A stretch of DNA of 64,000 nucleotides from a bacterium. GTDB lineage: Bacteria > Pseudomonadota > Gammaproteobacteria > Burkholderiales > Thiobacillaceae. The translations under genes and the position numbers were made by a program. The stretch covers positions 230,631-294,630 of the forward strand of contig WOUQ01000004.1 in the NCBI GenBank assembly GCA_009772925.1, read 5' to 3'. Within the stretch, counting starts at the first letter, position 1. Each line of letters starts with the position of its first letter. The notes under the pieces were generated by a model. That model searched no databases. It worked only from the letters and a program-made list of their open reading frames with translations, and was not told the DNA's origin. Positions 33,744 through 44,072 of the stretch are shown piece by piece.

Positions 33744-34811
33744 ATGCTGCCCTTCGACATGCGCCCCGACGCCGTCATGCAGGAACTCATGGCCTACGGC
33801 CAGAAGCTCTCGCACGGCATGAAGAACCTGATGGAAGTCGGCGAGATTTCCTCCGGCGTCACGCCCAAGACCGTGGTCCACCAGGAAGACAAGCTGACCC
33901 TGTACCGCTTCGAGAACCCCAACAAGGGCGCGGTGCCCAGCAAGACGCCCCTGCTCATCGTCTACGCCCTGGTGAACAGGCCCTACATGACCGACATCCA
34001 GGAAAACCGCTCCACCGTGCGTGCCCTCATGGATGCCGGCCAGGACGTCTATCTGGTGGACTGGGGCTATCCGGACCGGGCCGACCGCTACCTCACCCTG
34101 GACGACTACATCAACGGCTACCTGGACCGCTGCGTCGACGTCATCTGCGAGCGCCACCGCATCGACAAGATCAACCTCCTCGGCATCTGCCAGGGCGGTA
34201 CCTTCTCCCTGTGCTATTCCTCCCTGCATCCGGACAAGGTGAAGAACCTGGTCACCATGGTCACCCCGGTGGATTTCCAGACCCCGGACAACATGCTCTC
34301 CCACTGGGTGCAACAGGTGGACGCGGACCTGGTGGTGGACACCCTGGGCAACGTGCCCGGCGAGATGCTCAACTGGACCTTCCTCAACCTCAAGCCCTAC
34401 CAGCTCATGGGCCAGAAGTACCTGGGCCTGCTCGACACCCTGGACGACCCGGAAGCCCTGAAGAACTTCCTGCGCATGGAAAAGTGGATCTTCGATTCCC
34501 CCGACCAGGCCGGCGAAGCCTTCCGCCAGTTCATCAAGGACTTCTACCAGCAGAACAAGCTGTTGAAGGGCGGCCTGGAAATCGGCGAGCCGGTGAGCCT
34601 GAAGAATGTCTCCATGCCGGTGCTCAACGTGTTCGCCGAGCAGGACCACCTGGTGCCGCCCGACGCCTCCCGCGCCATGCGCGGCAAGCTGGGCACCAAG
34701 GATTACACCGAGCTGTCCTTCCCCGGCGGCCACATCGGCATCTACGTCAGCGGCAAGGCCCAGAAGACCGTGCCGCCGGCCATCGGCAAGTGGCTGGACG
34801 AACGCGACTGA
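33744..34811 (+). CDS. phaC: Class III PHA synthase subunit PhaC
   Basis: 355 residues, the length of class III PhaC. The lipase-like box is GICQGG with nucleophile Cys149, the same number as in the Allochromatium vinosum enzyme. The other residues of the triad are Asp301 in EQDHLVPP and His330 in GGHIGIY. The enzyme polymerises 3-hydroxyacyl-CoA into PHA together with PhaE. AGGAGACC precedes the ATG, 15 bases after the phaE stop. Confidence 0.97.
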   Translation: MLPFDMRPDAVMQELMAYGQKLSHGMKNLMEVGEISSGVTPKTVVHQEDKLTLYRFENPNKGAVPSKTPLLIVYALVNRPYMTDIQENRSTVRALMDAGQDVYLVDWGYPDRADRYLTLDDYINGYLDRCVDVICERHRIDKINLLGICQGGTFSLCYSSLHPDKVKNLVTMVTPVDFQTPDNMLSHWVQQVDADLVVDTLGNVPGEMLNWTFLNLKPYQLMGQKYLGLLDTLDDPEALKNFLRMEKWIFDSPDQAGEAFRQFIKDFYQQNKLLKGGLEIGEPVSLKNVSMPVLNVFAEQDHLVPPDASRAMRGKLGTKDYTELSFPGGHIGIYVSGKAQKTVPPAIGKWLDERD

Positions 34812-34843
34812 ACTGACCGGGCTTACTGAGCCGGCTTTACGTC

Positions 34844-34880
34844 AACGGCCCGACCGGGATTCCCGGTCGGGCCGTTTGTT
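34844..34880. terminator. Bidirectional terminator between phaC and hsdR
   Basis: AACGGCCCGACCGGGA and TCCCGGTCGGGCCGTT make a perfect stem, with T-rich sequence on the phaC side. It serves phaC and probably also hsdR, which converges from the right and ends at 34887. Confidence 0.85.
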
Positions 34881-34886
34881 GTTCTG

Positions 34887-37800
34887 TCAGGCGTAGACGC
34901 CCGCATCCCTCTCCGGGTAACTCTCATACACATGCTCGAACACCGCAGAGCATTTCTGGTTGTAGAGCTCTGGTGTATAGGCACGCGGGAGACCGGAATC
35001 GAGCGTGTCTTCAATGGTTAGCTTGAGTTGAGAGCGGGCCGTGGATTTCTGCCGCCAGTTGAGCACAAGCAGCCCCTTCATCCTCGTCAGCAACTCCCGC
35101 GCGACCTTCTTCACCTCGGCGCGTTCCTCTGTCGTCAATTCCGGTGCCGGCCGCGTCAGGATGTCGAAGATCACCAGTTCCTCTTCGCTCATGTTTTCCC
35201 GCACATGTCGCTGCTGCTCTTCGTTCAGGCTGTTGGAGAGGGCCAGCAGTTCGTTGTACAGCGCCTCGATGGTGGCGCTGCCGGCGTTGTAGCTTTCGAT
35301 CAACGCCTCGAACTTCTCGGCGAAGTCGGCGCGTGTGCGATTCAACTGGATCATCTTTTCCAGTTGGGCACGGATCGCGGCCTTGAGCATTTCGAGGTCG
35401 GTGTTCTTGTGCTTCGATTCCTTGAACCGCTGTGCAAGGGCCTCGAAGTTGATCTTCGAAAGATCGAGCGCGGGGGGTGACTCCACTCTGATCGCGTGGC
35501 CGGTGATGGACTCGTCGAGCAGGATGTTGATGCGGCCCATCACCTGCGAGATGTCCGGCGGGTTCGGGTTGAGTTTGGCGCGGATCGCTTCGGCCAGCGT
35601 GGTCAGGCAGGCGACTCGGCTGGAGAATTCCAGCGCCGTCGGATCGGGCTGCACGGCGCGATAGAGCGTGCTCACCAGCCGTTCATGGGCAAAGAAGTCG
35701 CGGCGTAGCGGATCGGGGGAGATCAACGCGTTCATGCCATCCTGGATGCGCGACAGACGCTCCATGCTGCCGGCGTCCGTCGCCTCGATCTCGCTCAGCA
35801 TCACCTTGTGCGCGACGCAGAAGGCCGTGGCATCGACCACCGACCTTCGCAGTTCGTCCACCAGCTGCTGCTTGTCCTTGACCGGGCTCTTGCCATCCTT
35901 GCCGGCGCCGTAGATGGCCAGCGCCTTCTCCAGCGAGGCGAAGACGTTGGCGTAGTCGACAATCACGCCACTGTGCTTGCCGGGGAAGACGCGGTTGGCA
36001 CGGGCAATAGTCTGCATCAGCGTGTGGTTGCGCATCGGCTTGTCGAGATACACCGTCGAGCAGCTCGGCGCGTCGAAGCCCGTCAGCCACATGGCGCAGA
36101 CGAAGACCAGGCGCAGCGGGTCGTCGGTGTCCTTGAACTTTTCGGCCAGGCCCGGCTGCGATTCATTCATCCGCTTGCGGTGCGGCTCGATGTCGAGGCC
36201 GAGCGTCTTCATCTGCTGGATTTCGTTCTGCCCCGGCGAGACGATCACCGCCATGTCGGTACTGGTCAGCACGTCGAGTCGCTGTTTCAGCTCAGCCATG
36301 CGCAAATCGCGCCGTGCCTGTTCAGGCGTCATGCCGCCGGCGCTTGGCAGGTAATGCAGCTCGCCCAGTTCCTGCTGCACCCGCGCGGTTTCAACCGCCC
36401 AGTGCGCCTTGACCTTGTCGAACATGCGTACTGCGGTGGCCTTGTCTATGGACACCACCATCGCTTTGCCTACAAAGCCGCGCCCGAGAAAGTGCCGCAC
36501 GATATCCTGCGCCACGGTTTCCAGCCGGTCGTCGCGGGTGATCAGGTGGTATTGCCGCCCTAGCACCTTCTCCAGCTTGGCTTCTTGATCGGCATCGAGG
36601 TCGGCATCCTCGATTAGTTGGTAGATGTCCTCGTTCAGGTCGGGATTAACGAGCTGCAATTCCGGCGTGCGGTTCTCGTAGAACAGCGGCACGGTGGCGC
36701 CGTCCTCGATGGACTGCTGGAAGTCGTAGATCGAGACGTAGTCGCCGAAGACTTCCTTGGTGCGCTCCTCGCCGGCGATCAGCGGCGTGCCGGTAAAGGC
36801 CAGGAACATAGCCTTGGGCAGGGCGGCGCGCATGTTGAGGGCCAGCGTGTCGTACTGGCTGCGGTGCGCCTCGTCGGTCAGCACGATCACGTCGGAACGG
36901 TCGCACAACAACTCCGGCGTCTGGAACTTGTGGACCAGCGTGAACACGTAGCGGTGGTTGCCGCGCAACAGTTCGCGCAGGTGGGCGCCGCTGGCGGCGT
37001 GGCATGCGTCGCCCTCGGCCTCGCTCACCGCACCGGTGGTCTTGAAGGTCTTGGCAATCTGCTCATCCAGTTCCACGCGGTCGGTGACGACCACAAAGGT
37101 CCAGTTGCCGGCCAGCTTACGCAGCACCTTCTGCGCGAAGAACACCATCGAAAAGCTCTTGCCGCTGCCCTGCGTCTGCCAGAACACGCCGCCGCGCCCG
37201 TGCCCCAGTTGGCGGGCTTCGAGCATCGAGGCAATGGCGTTATTGACGCCGAGGAACTGGTGGTTCTGGCCGATGACCTTGACCAGCCCGGCCTTGTGCT
37301 CGGAAAACAGCGTGAAGTTCTCGACCAGATCGAGCAGGCGGCTGCGGTCGCAGGTGCCGCGCAGCATCACTTCCAGCGACACGCGGCGTGGTTCGTCCTC
37401 GCTCTCGATGCGCTTCCACTCCACCCAGCGTTCCCAGTCGGCGGTGAGCGAGCCGACGCGGCTGTCGGTGCCGTTGCTGGCGATGAGCAGCGCGTTGCTC
37501 CAGAACAGCGCCTGAATCTGCTGCTTGTAGTGGGTGAGGTTTTCGTCGAAGGCCGCCCGCGCCGGCACGCCGGGTTTCTTGAGTTCGATTACTACCCAGG
37601 GCAGGCCATTGACGAAGCCGACCAGATCGGGCCGGCAGGTGTAGAGCGCGCCGGTTACGCTGAACTGGCTGACCAGCAGGAAATCGTTGTTCTCCGGATG
37701 TTCCCAATCCACCACGCGCAGGCGTTCGGTGGTTTGCCCCCCTCTCCCGCAAGCGGGAGAGGGGCCGGGGGAGAGGGCATCCCGGTCGGGCACCGACACG

Positions 37801-38108
37801 GTGATGCCCTCCTTGAGCAGCCGATAGACCTCGCGGTTGGCGGCCTCCAGGCTCATCGCCGAGCGGTCGCGGGTCAGTTCGTCGATAGCGGTCTGGATCG
37901 CCTCCGGCGGGAGCGTCGGGTTCAACCTGACCAACACGGCGCGCAGGCGATTGACCAATACCACCTCGCCCCTGGTTTCGCGGCCCAGCGTTCCGCCCGC
38001 ACCAAAGGTTTCCTCCAGCGCTGACACCGTCTGCCAGCCCAGCGCCGCAAACAGCCCGATGGCGGGCTGCTCGACAAGCTGGTCTTCGGAGTAGGCGTGG
38101 GCAGTCAT
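34887..38108 (-). CDS. hsdR: Type I restriction enzyme, R subunit (HsdR)
   Basis: 1073 residues. The N-terminal nuclease domain has a PD-(D/E)XK core with Asp near 160 (PDLVGFVNG) and ELK near 174-176 (VVIELKKPG). The SF2 motor shows Walker A TQGSGKS near 312, DEAH in LTDEAHRSQYD near 409 and FTGTPL. HsdR translocates and cuts DNA when the HsdMS complex finds unmodified target. Residues about 110-124 ([15 protein letters not shown]) are encoded by an inserted palindromic repeat and lie just before the nuclease core; the frame stays open. Its ATG overlaps the fic stop. Confidence 0.95.
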   Translation of the reverse strand: MTAHAYSEDQLVEQPAIGLFAALGWQTVSALEETFGAGGTLGRETRGEVVLVNRLRAVLVRLNPTLPPEAIQTAIDELTRDRSAMSLEAANREVYRLLKEGITVSVPDRDALSPGPSPACGRGGQTTERLRVVDWEHPENNDFLLVSQFSVTGALYTCRPDLVGFVNGLPWVVIELKKPGVPARAAFDENLTHYKQQIQALFWSNALLIASNGTDSRVGSLTADWERWVEWKRIESEDEPRRVSLEVMLRGTCDRSRLLDLVENFTLFSEHKAGLVKVIGQNHQFLGVNNAIASMLEARQLGHGRGGVFWQTQGSGKSFSMVFFAQKVLRKLAGNWTFVVVTDRVELDEQIAKTFKTTGAVSEAEGDACHAASGAHLRELLRGNHRYVFTLVHKFQTPELLCDRSDVIVLTDEAHRSQYDTLALNMRAALPKAMFLAFTGTPLIAGEERTKEVFGDYVSIYDFQQSIEDGATVPLFYENRTPELQLVNPDLNEDIYQLIEDADLDADQEAKLEKVLGRQYHLITRDDRLETVAQDIVRHFLGRGFVGKAMVVSIDKATAVRMFDKVKAHWAVETARVQQELGELHYLPSAGGMTPEQARRDLRMAELKQRLDVLTSTDMAVIVSPGQNEIQQMKTLGLDIEPHRKRMNESQPGLAEKFKDTDDPLRLVFVCAMWLTGFDAPSCSTVYLDKPMRNHTLMQTIARANRVFPGKHSGVIVDYANVFASLEKALAIYGAGKDGKSPVKDKQQLVDELRRSVVDATAFCVAHKVMLSEIEATDAGSMERLSRIQDGMNALISPDPLRRDFFAHERLVSTLYRAVQPDPTALEFSSRVACLTTLAEAIRAKLNPNPPDISQVMGRINILLDESITGHAIRVESPPALDLSKINFEALAQRFKESKHKNTDLEMLKAAIRAQLEKMIQLNRTRADFAEKFEALIESYNAGSATIEALYNELLALSNSLNEEQQRHVRENMSEEELVIFDILTRPAPELTTEERAEVKKVARELLTRMKGLLVLNWRQKSTARSQLKLTIEDTLDSGLPRAYTPELYNQKCSAVFEHVYESYPERDAGVYA
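37736..37778. repeat. Palindromic repeat inside hsdR
   Basis: CCCCCTCTCCCGC and GCGGGAGAGGGG form an almost perfect stem around a short AA loop; GGGGGAGAGGGC follows. It is a member of the CCCTCTCCC repeat family of this window and is read in frame as part of HsdR. Confidence 0.85.
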
Positions 38109-39457
38109 GCGCTCGATTTTGACAGCGCATTGAGCCGTTCACGCAAATCCGCCGGGGCATAAAACACAAAGGCATTGCCCTGTTTGGTCTTTTCCAGCAG
38201 GCCCAGCGCTTCCAGCGCCAACAAATCCTGGCGCGCCGTTTGGTACACCACGGCGTGCGAGCGCTGGTGCGCGTCCACCCGATACGCCTCGCCCGCATTG
38301 CGCAAGGCATGGTTCAGCAATGCCGTCTGCCGGTGATTGAAGCGCCCGCGCAAGTTGGCCGAACTGGCCAGCATGCGCTCGGTTTCCTTCTGCTCCTGCG
38401 ACTTCTTCGCCACGTACGCATGCAAGGCGGCTATTGCCTGGCGGAGGGTCTGCAACTGGTGCAGCAGAAAGTAGGTGGTGTCGTTCTTGTCGGTTTCCGT
38501 GTGCAGGTAGGCGCGCATGTACTGCGCCGGTGCCTTGCGCAGGATGTGGCTGATCGACGTGTACTCCATCAGCCAATAGCCGCTTTTCGCCATCGACCAG
38601 TAAAACAGCGCCCGCGCCGTGCGGCCGTTGCCGTCGGCAAACGGGTGGTCGTAGCCCACCATGAAATGCAGCAGGATCGCGCGCAGCACCGGATGCACGA
38701 AGGGCAGCGACGCCTCATCGGCATTGGCGAAATCGCACAGCCGCTGCATGCGTTCCGGCAGTTCGGTGTGCCGGGGCGGTTCGTGCAACAAGGTGTTGTC
38801 GCGGGTATCGACCACATGCACCGCGTCATCGCGCCGGTAGCGGCCGGCATCCTGCGGGTCATCCAGCGTGTCTTCCGTCAGCATCCGGTGCAGTTCCAGC
38901 ACATGCGCGGGCGTCAACTTCACCGCCCGCAGCGAACGCAGGTGTTCCATGGCCCGGTAGTTGTTGAAGATCATCCGCTCGCTCAGGTCGCGCGGCTTGC
39001 GCCCGCTGCGCAGCATGGCTGCCGCCACCTTGCGCGTCGTCGAAGCGCCTTCCAACTGGCTGGAAGTGATCGCCTCCTCGATCAACGAGCTGATCAGATA
39101 GCGTTGGGATTCCGCCTGCAGCGGCGCATCGCCAGCGGCGCGAATCTGCCCGGCCGCATCGCGGTCGATGTGGTGCAGGTCAATCGACACCGGGTTGGGC
39201 GTGGCAAAGACAAACGGCGCACCCTGCTTGTCCAGCAACGGCAAGGATTGAAATGAGGCCGCCCGCGCCAACGTCACCGCCGCCCACCATTCCGCGTGTG
39301 TCAGCCCGTCCGGGGCGGAACGCCGGCGCAGTTCGTCCCAGTGCAGATACTTCCCGGCGGGCAGCGGATTGACATGCTGAATGACCGCCTCCATGCGAGC
39401 GGGCGGGAGCTGCGTGAAGACGGTTTCCAATGCAGGGGCGGGTTCCGGGAGGCGCAT
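38105..39457 (-). CDS. Fic/DOC-family AMPylator with inhibitory helix and C-terminal winged helix
   Basis: 450 residues. The Fic motif HPFADGNGRT (271-280) supplies the catalytic His271 and ATP-binding residues for adding AMP (or another nucleotide) to proteins. The inhibitory motif SSQLEGAST (Glu136) is upstream, so it is a class II Fic with intramolecular control. The last 90 residues look like a winged helix (NHRQTALLNHAL..., ARQDLLALEALGLLEK), which could bind DNA. It lies between hsdS and hsdR, overlaps the hsdR start by four bases, and has two palindromes just upstream. Confidence 0.9.
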   Translation of the reverse strand: MRLPEPAPALETVFTQLPPARMEAVIQHVNPLPAGKYLHWDELRRRSAPDGLTHAEWWAAVTLARAASFQSLPLLDKQGAPFVFATPNPVSIDLHHIDRDAAGQIRAAGDAPLQAESQRYLISSLIEEAITSSQLEGASTTRKVAAAMLRSGRKPRDLSERMIFNNYRAMEHLRSLRAVKLTPAHVLELHRMLTEDTLDDPQDAGRYRRDDAVHVVDTRDNTLLHEPPRHTELPERMQRLCDFANADEASLPFVHPVLRAILLHFMVGYDHPFADGNGRTARALFYWSMAKSGYWLMEYTSISHILRKAPAQYMRAYLHTETDKNDTTYFLLHQLQTLRQAIAALHAYVAKKSQEQKETERMLASSANLRGRFNHRQTALLNHALRNAGEAYRVDAHQRSHAVVYQTARQDLLALEALGLLEKTKQGNAFVFYAPADLRERLNALSKSSA

Positions 39458-39460
39458 TCT

Positions 39461-39537
39461 CTACTAAATTGCAATTAGATTAGTAGGAATGAGTATAGGC
39501 AGGCGGATGCTGCAGTGTCTACTAAATTAACTGTGAA

Positions 39538-39544
<7 letters not shown>
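39461..39544. promoter_or_regulatory. Two 26-bp palindromes between hsdS and fic
   Basis: The two copies (39461-39486 and 39519-39544) start 58 bases apart. Both begin CTACTAAATT and end in ATTAGTAG, so each is an inverted repeat with CTACTAA half-sites. The first ends three bases before the fic ATG (39457) and the second covers the last codons and stop of hsdS. They look like paired operators for control of fic and hsdR, probably by the winged-helix part of the Fic protein itself (inference). Confidence 0.65.
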
Positions 39545-40785
<1,241 letters not shown>

Positions 40786-40787
40786 TC

Positions 40788-42524
40788 TCACGCCTCCAAA
40801 ATCTCAGCGATGTTCGCGGCGATGATCTGCTCAAGTTCCCGCGCCTGGGCGTTCAGCGATTCCAGTTCCTCGTTCAGGGTTTCGAGCTGTTCCTTGAAAT
40901 CTTCGTCGCTAACGTCCTCGCCCGGCGCGACACCGACGTAACGGCCGGGGTTGAGCGACCAGCCCTGGGCTTCGATCTCGGCCAGCGTCGCCGCTTTGCA
41001 CAGGCCGGGGATGTCGCGGTAGGCAAGCGCCCTCTCCCCCGGCCCCTCCCCCGCTTGCGGGGGAGGGGAGAAAACCGCCTTGAGCTTGGCTGCGGTCTCG
41101 TCCCCGCCAACGGTCAGGTCGAGCGCTTCGCCGCGATACAGGCGGACGAGGTTGGCGATGAATCCGATCTGCGCCGGTGTCCAGTCGCGGTGGGCGCGAT
41201 CGATCTGCCGGTAGATGTGGCGGGCGTCGATGAAGAGCACGGTGTTTGCTCGATCAACCGTTGCTCCCTCACCCCCGGCCCCTCTCCCGGGGGGAGAGGG
41301 GAGAGAAGCCTTGCCTTTGTCGAAAAACCACAGCGTGCAAGGCAGCGTGACGGTGTAGAACATGTTGGGGCCGACGGCCACCATCACATCCACCGCCCGC
41401 GCTTCGATCAGCTTTTGCCGCAGTTCCTGCTCGCTGGAGCGGGCATCGGAGGCCGAGTTGGCCATGACGAAACCGGCGCGGCCGGTGGCGTTGAGTGCCG
41501 AATAGAAGAGCTGAATCCACAGGTAGTTGGCGTTGTCGGTGCGCGGCAGGCCAAAGGGAAAGCGGCGGCCGGCACCGACCATGTCCTTGAGCCGTTCCTT
41601 GTCCACGGCATTGACGTTGAAGGGCGGATTGGCGAGGACGAAGTCGAATGCACCTCCCTCACCCCCGGCCCCTTTCCCGGAGGGCGAGGGGAGACACGCA
41701 TTGTGCGGGTCGTCGTAGTAGCTGTTGATGTTGCCGCCGTGCTTGATGTCGCCTTCCAGCCCATGCACGGCGAGGTTGAGGCGGCACAGGCGGCCGGTTT
41801 CGTCGGTCTTTTCGACGCCACAAATCGCCAGCTCGGCGGCGGGGTTCTTTTGATGCTCGGCGACGAAACGCGCCGACTGCACGAACATGCCGCCGGAGCC
41901 GCAGGCGGGATCGAGGATGCGGCCGTGGAAGGGTTCAATGATTTCGGCCAGCAGTTTGACGATGCTGGACGGCGTGTAGAACTCGCCGCCGCCCTGGCCT
42001 TCGGTCATCGCGAAGGCGCCGAGGAAGTATTCGTAGATGCGGCCGAAGGCGTCGTAGTCGAGCGTGGCCGGAATCTCGGAGACCTTCTTCAGCAGTTCCT
42101 TGAGCAGGGTGCTGGTGAACAGGTTGTAGGTCTTGGGCAGCACACCGGCGAGCTGCGGGTTGTGCTTCTCGATCTCGCGCATCGCGGCATTGACCTTGGC
42201 GCCGATGTCGGCCACCTCGGGCAGCGTCAGCAGGTAGTCGAAGCGTGCCTCGGGGGCGAGGTAGAGGATGCCTTCGGCGTGGTAGGCGGCGGGTTCATCG
42301 ACCCGGCTACCGCGCCGGGACGATGCGCTGGCGCCTTCGAGCTTGGTGCGCTGGAGGGCGAAGCGGACTTCGGCAAAGCGCAGGAAGATCAGGCCGAGGA
42401 TGGGGCCGGAGTATTCCTGCGCCTTGAGGCCGGAATTGGCGCGGAACTGGTCGGCGGCATCCCACAAACGCTTTTCGAGCGAGGTGGAGGCGGCGTCTTT
42501 TTCGGAGGGGGCGATCCACAGCAT
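40788..42524 (-). CDS. hsdM: Type I restriction-modification DNA methyltransferase (HsdM)
   Basis: 578 residues. The SAM-binding motif DPACGSGG is near 204-211 and the catalytic NPPF near 299. The N-terminal helical domain ([33 protein letters not shown]) is typical. The enzyme protects host DNA with HsdS and forms the restriction complex with HsdR. Three palindromic repeats add Pro/Gly-rich peptides at about 277-290, 407-421 and 484-498 (consensus SPxGxGxGGEG); the first sits just before the NPPF segment. It is the first gene of the hsdM-hsdS-fic-hsdR set. Confidence 0.95.
   Translation of the reverse strand: MLWIAPSEKDAASTSLEKRLWDAADQFRANSGLKAQEYSGPILGLIFLRFAEVRFALQRTKLEGASASSRRGSRVDEPAAYHAEGILYLAPEARFDYLLTLPEVADIGAKVNAAMREIEKHNPQLAGVLPKTYNLFTSTLLKELLKKVSEIPATLDYDAFGRIYEYFLGAFAMTEGQGGGEFYTPSSIVKLLAEIIEPFHGRILDPACGSGGMFVQSARFVAEHQKNPAAELAICGVEKTDETGRLCRLNLAVHGLEGDIKHGGNINSYYDDPHNACLPSPSGKGAGGEGGAFDFVLANPPFNVNAVDKERLKDMVGAGRRFPFGLPRTDNANYLWIQLFYSALNATGRAGFVMANSASDARSSEQELRQKLIEARAVDVMVAVGPNMFYTVTLPCTLWFFDKGKASLPSPPGRGAGGEGATVDRANTVLFIDARHIYRQIDRAHRDWTPAQIGFIANLVRLYRGEALDLTVGGDETAAKLKAVFSPPPQAGEGPGERALAYRDIPGLCKAATLAEIEAQGWSLNPGRYVGVAPGEDVSDEDFKEQLETLNEELESLNAQARELEQIIAANIAEILEA
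41030..41074. repeat. Palindromic repeat inside hsdM (copy 3)
   Basis: CTCCCCCGCTTGCGGGGGAG is the central hairpin. It is read in frame in hsdM (minus strand) as [14 protein letters not shown]. Confidence 0.85.
41264..41306. repeat. Palindromic repeat inside hsdM (copy 2)
   Basis: CCCCTCTCCCGG and GGGGAGAGGGG form the hairpin of this copy, read in frame as [15 protein letters not shown] in hsdM. Confidence 0.85.
41654..41694. repeat. Palindromic repeat inside hsdM (copy 1)
   Basis: CCCCTTTCCCGG and AGGGCGAGGGG form an imperfect hairpin, read in frame as [15 protein letters not shown] about eight residues before the catalytic NPPF of HsdM. Confidence 0.85.
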
Positions 42525-42644
42525 GGGGTCGGACGTTTTCTTGGTTTTCGGTGTGGCTTAACCTTACCGTGAAAAGCCTGGCGGCGGGTTTGTGCTGTCG
42601 AATATGCCACTTTCCCAGGAGTCGATAGCGGCTATCCTGAAATC

Positions 42645-44057
42645 ATGAAACTCAGCTTTCACGGCGCCGCCCGCCAAGTCACCGGTTCCTGCTTCCTGGT
42701 TGAATCCGAGAAGCTGCGCTTCATCGTCGATTGCGGCATGTTCCAGGGCGGCCGCGATGCGGATGCGCGCAACCGCCGCTTTCCCACCGGGTTCGAGCCC
42801 GAGGACATCGATTTCGTCCTCCTTACCCACGCCCACATCGACCATTCCGGCCTGCTGCCGCGCCTGTGCGCGCTGGGTTATCGCGGGCCCATCCATTGCA
42901 CGCGGGCCACCTCCGACCTGCTCGGCGTGCTGCTGCCGGATTCCGCCTTCATCCAGGAGAAAGAGGCGGAATGGGCCAACTACGCCCACCGCAAGAGCCG
43001 CCAGCGGCACAAGTCCGAGCTGGCCCCGCTGTACACCGTGACGCAGGCGCGGGAGGCGCTGAAGCGGGTGAAGAAGGTGGGCTATGACCAGGAAATCCGG
43101 CCGCATGCGCGCGTGCGCGTGAAATTCCGCGACGCCGGCCACATTCTCGGCTCGGCCATCCTGGAGGTGTGGGTGGAGGAGGGCGGCCGCGTCAGCAAGC
43201 TGGTGTTCTCCGGCGACCTGGGCATGCCGGGCCGGCCCCTGCTCAACGATCCCACCCCCATCGAGGAGGCGGATGTGCTGCTGGTGGAGTCGACCTACGG
43301 CAACCGGCTGCACAAGTCCCTGCGGGAAACCGAAGAGGAACTGGCGCAGGCGGTGAACGACACGCTGACGCGCAAGGGCGGCAACGTCATCATCCCGGCC
43401 TTCGCCGTGGGCCGCACGCAGGAACTGTTGTACCTGCTCATGGACCTGGTGCGGCGCGACCGCCTGCCGCACAACCTGGCCATCTTCGTCGATTCGCCGA
43501 TGGCCGGCAGCGCGACGGAAATCACCTTGCGCCACGGCGAGGTGCTGGACGCGGAAACCCGCGATCTGCTGGCCTGGTACCGCTCCAGCCCGGAGGCGCC
43601 CTATCTGCGGGTGACCGAGGACGCCGAGGATTCCATGGCCCTCAACAAGATCCGCCAGGGCGCCATCATCATCTCCGCCTCGGGGATGTGCGACGCCGGG
43701 CGCATCAAGCATCACCTGAAGTTCAACCTGCCGCGTCCGGAATGCACGGTGATCATCGCCGGCTTCCAGGCCGAGGGCACCCTGGGCCGTCGCCTGGTGG
43801 ACGGTGCGAAGTCGGTGCGCATCTTCCGCGAGACGGTGCCGGTGCGCGCCGACCTCTATACCCTGGGCGGCCTGTCCGCCCACGCCGACCGCGATGCCCT
43901 GGTGAACTGGCTCTCAAATTTCAAGCGGCCGCCGCGGCGGACCTTCGTCGTGCACGGCGAGGAAGAGACCGCGCAGGGCTTCGCCGCCTTGCTCCGCGAA
44001 GGCATGGGGTGGCGGGTGGAGGTGCCCGAAATGGGAGCGGAGTACCTGCTGGATTGA
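42645..44057 (+). CDS. Beta-CASP metallo-beta-lactamase RNase
   Basis: 470 residues. The metal-binding motif is HAHIDHSG (about 62-69), with later ligands in DAGHILGSA, VFSGDLG and SAHADRDAL. The beta-CASP motifs are in PAFAVGRTQELLY, ISASGMCDAGRI and FVVHGEEETAQGF. This is the YSH1/CPSF-like family of RNA exo- and endonucleases (KH domains absent, as in most bacteria). It runs on its own, 121 bases after hsdM diverges to the left. Confidence 0.93.
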   Translation: MKLSFHGAARQVTGSCFLVESEKLRFIVDCGMFQGGRDADARNRRFPTGFEPEDIDFVLLTHAHIDHSGLLPRLCALGYRGPIHCTRATSDLLGVLLPDSAFIQEKEAEWANYAHRKSRQRHKSELAPLYTVTQAREALKRVKKVGYDQEIRPHARVRVKFRDAGHILGSAILEVWVEEGGRVSKLVFSGDLGMPGRPLLNDPTPIEEADVLLVESTYGNRLHKSLRETEEELAQAVNDTLTRKGGNVIIPAFAVGRTQELLYLLMDLVRRDRLPHNLAIFVDSPMAGSATEITLRHGEVLDAETRDLLAWYRSSPEAPYLRVTEDAEDSMALNKIRQGAIIISASGMCDAGRIKHHLKFNLPRPECTVIIAGFQAEGTLGRRLVDGAKSVRIFRETVPVRADLYTLGGLSAHADRDALVNWLSNFKRPPRRTFVVHGEEETAQGFAALLREGMGWRVEVPEMGAEYLLD

Positions 44058-44072
44058 GGGGGGGCGGTCTTG

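Noticed and set aside
37736..37778. Interpreting the palindrome in hsdR as a disruption that makes a pseudogene
   Set aside because: The reading frame continues through the repeat, and all downstream motor motifs are intact; an in-frame insertion fits better.
41055..42572. A 505-codon plus-strand open frame opposite hsdM
   Set aside because: It lies antiparallel to a certain methyltransferase with clear motifs. Its codons are mirror images of hsdM and the palindromic repeats.
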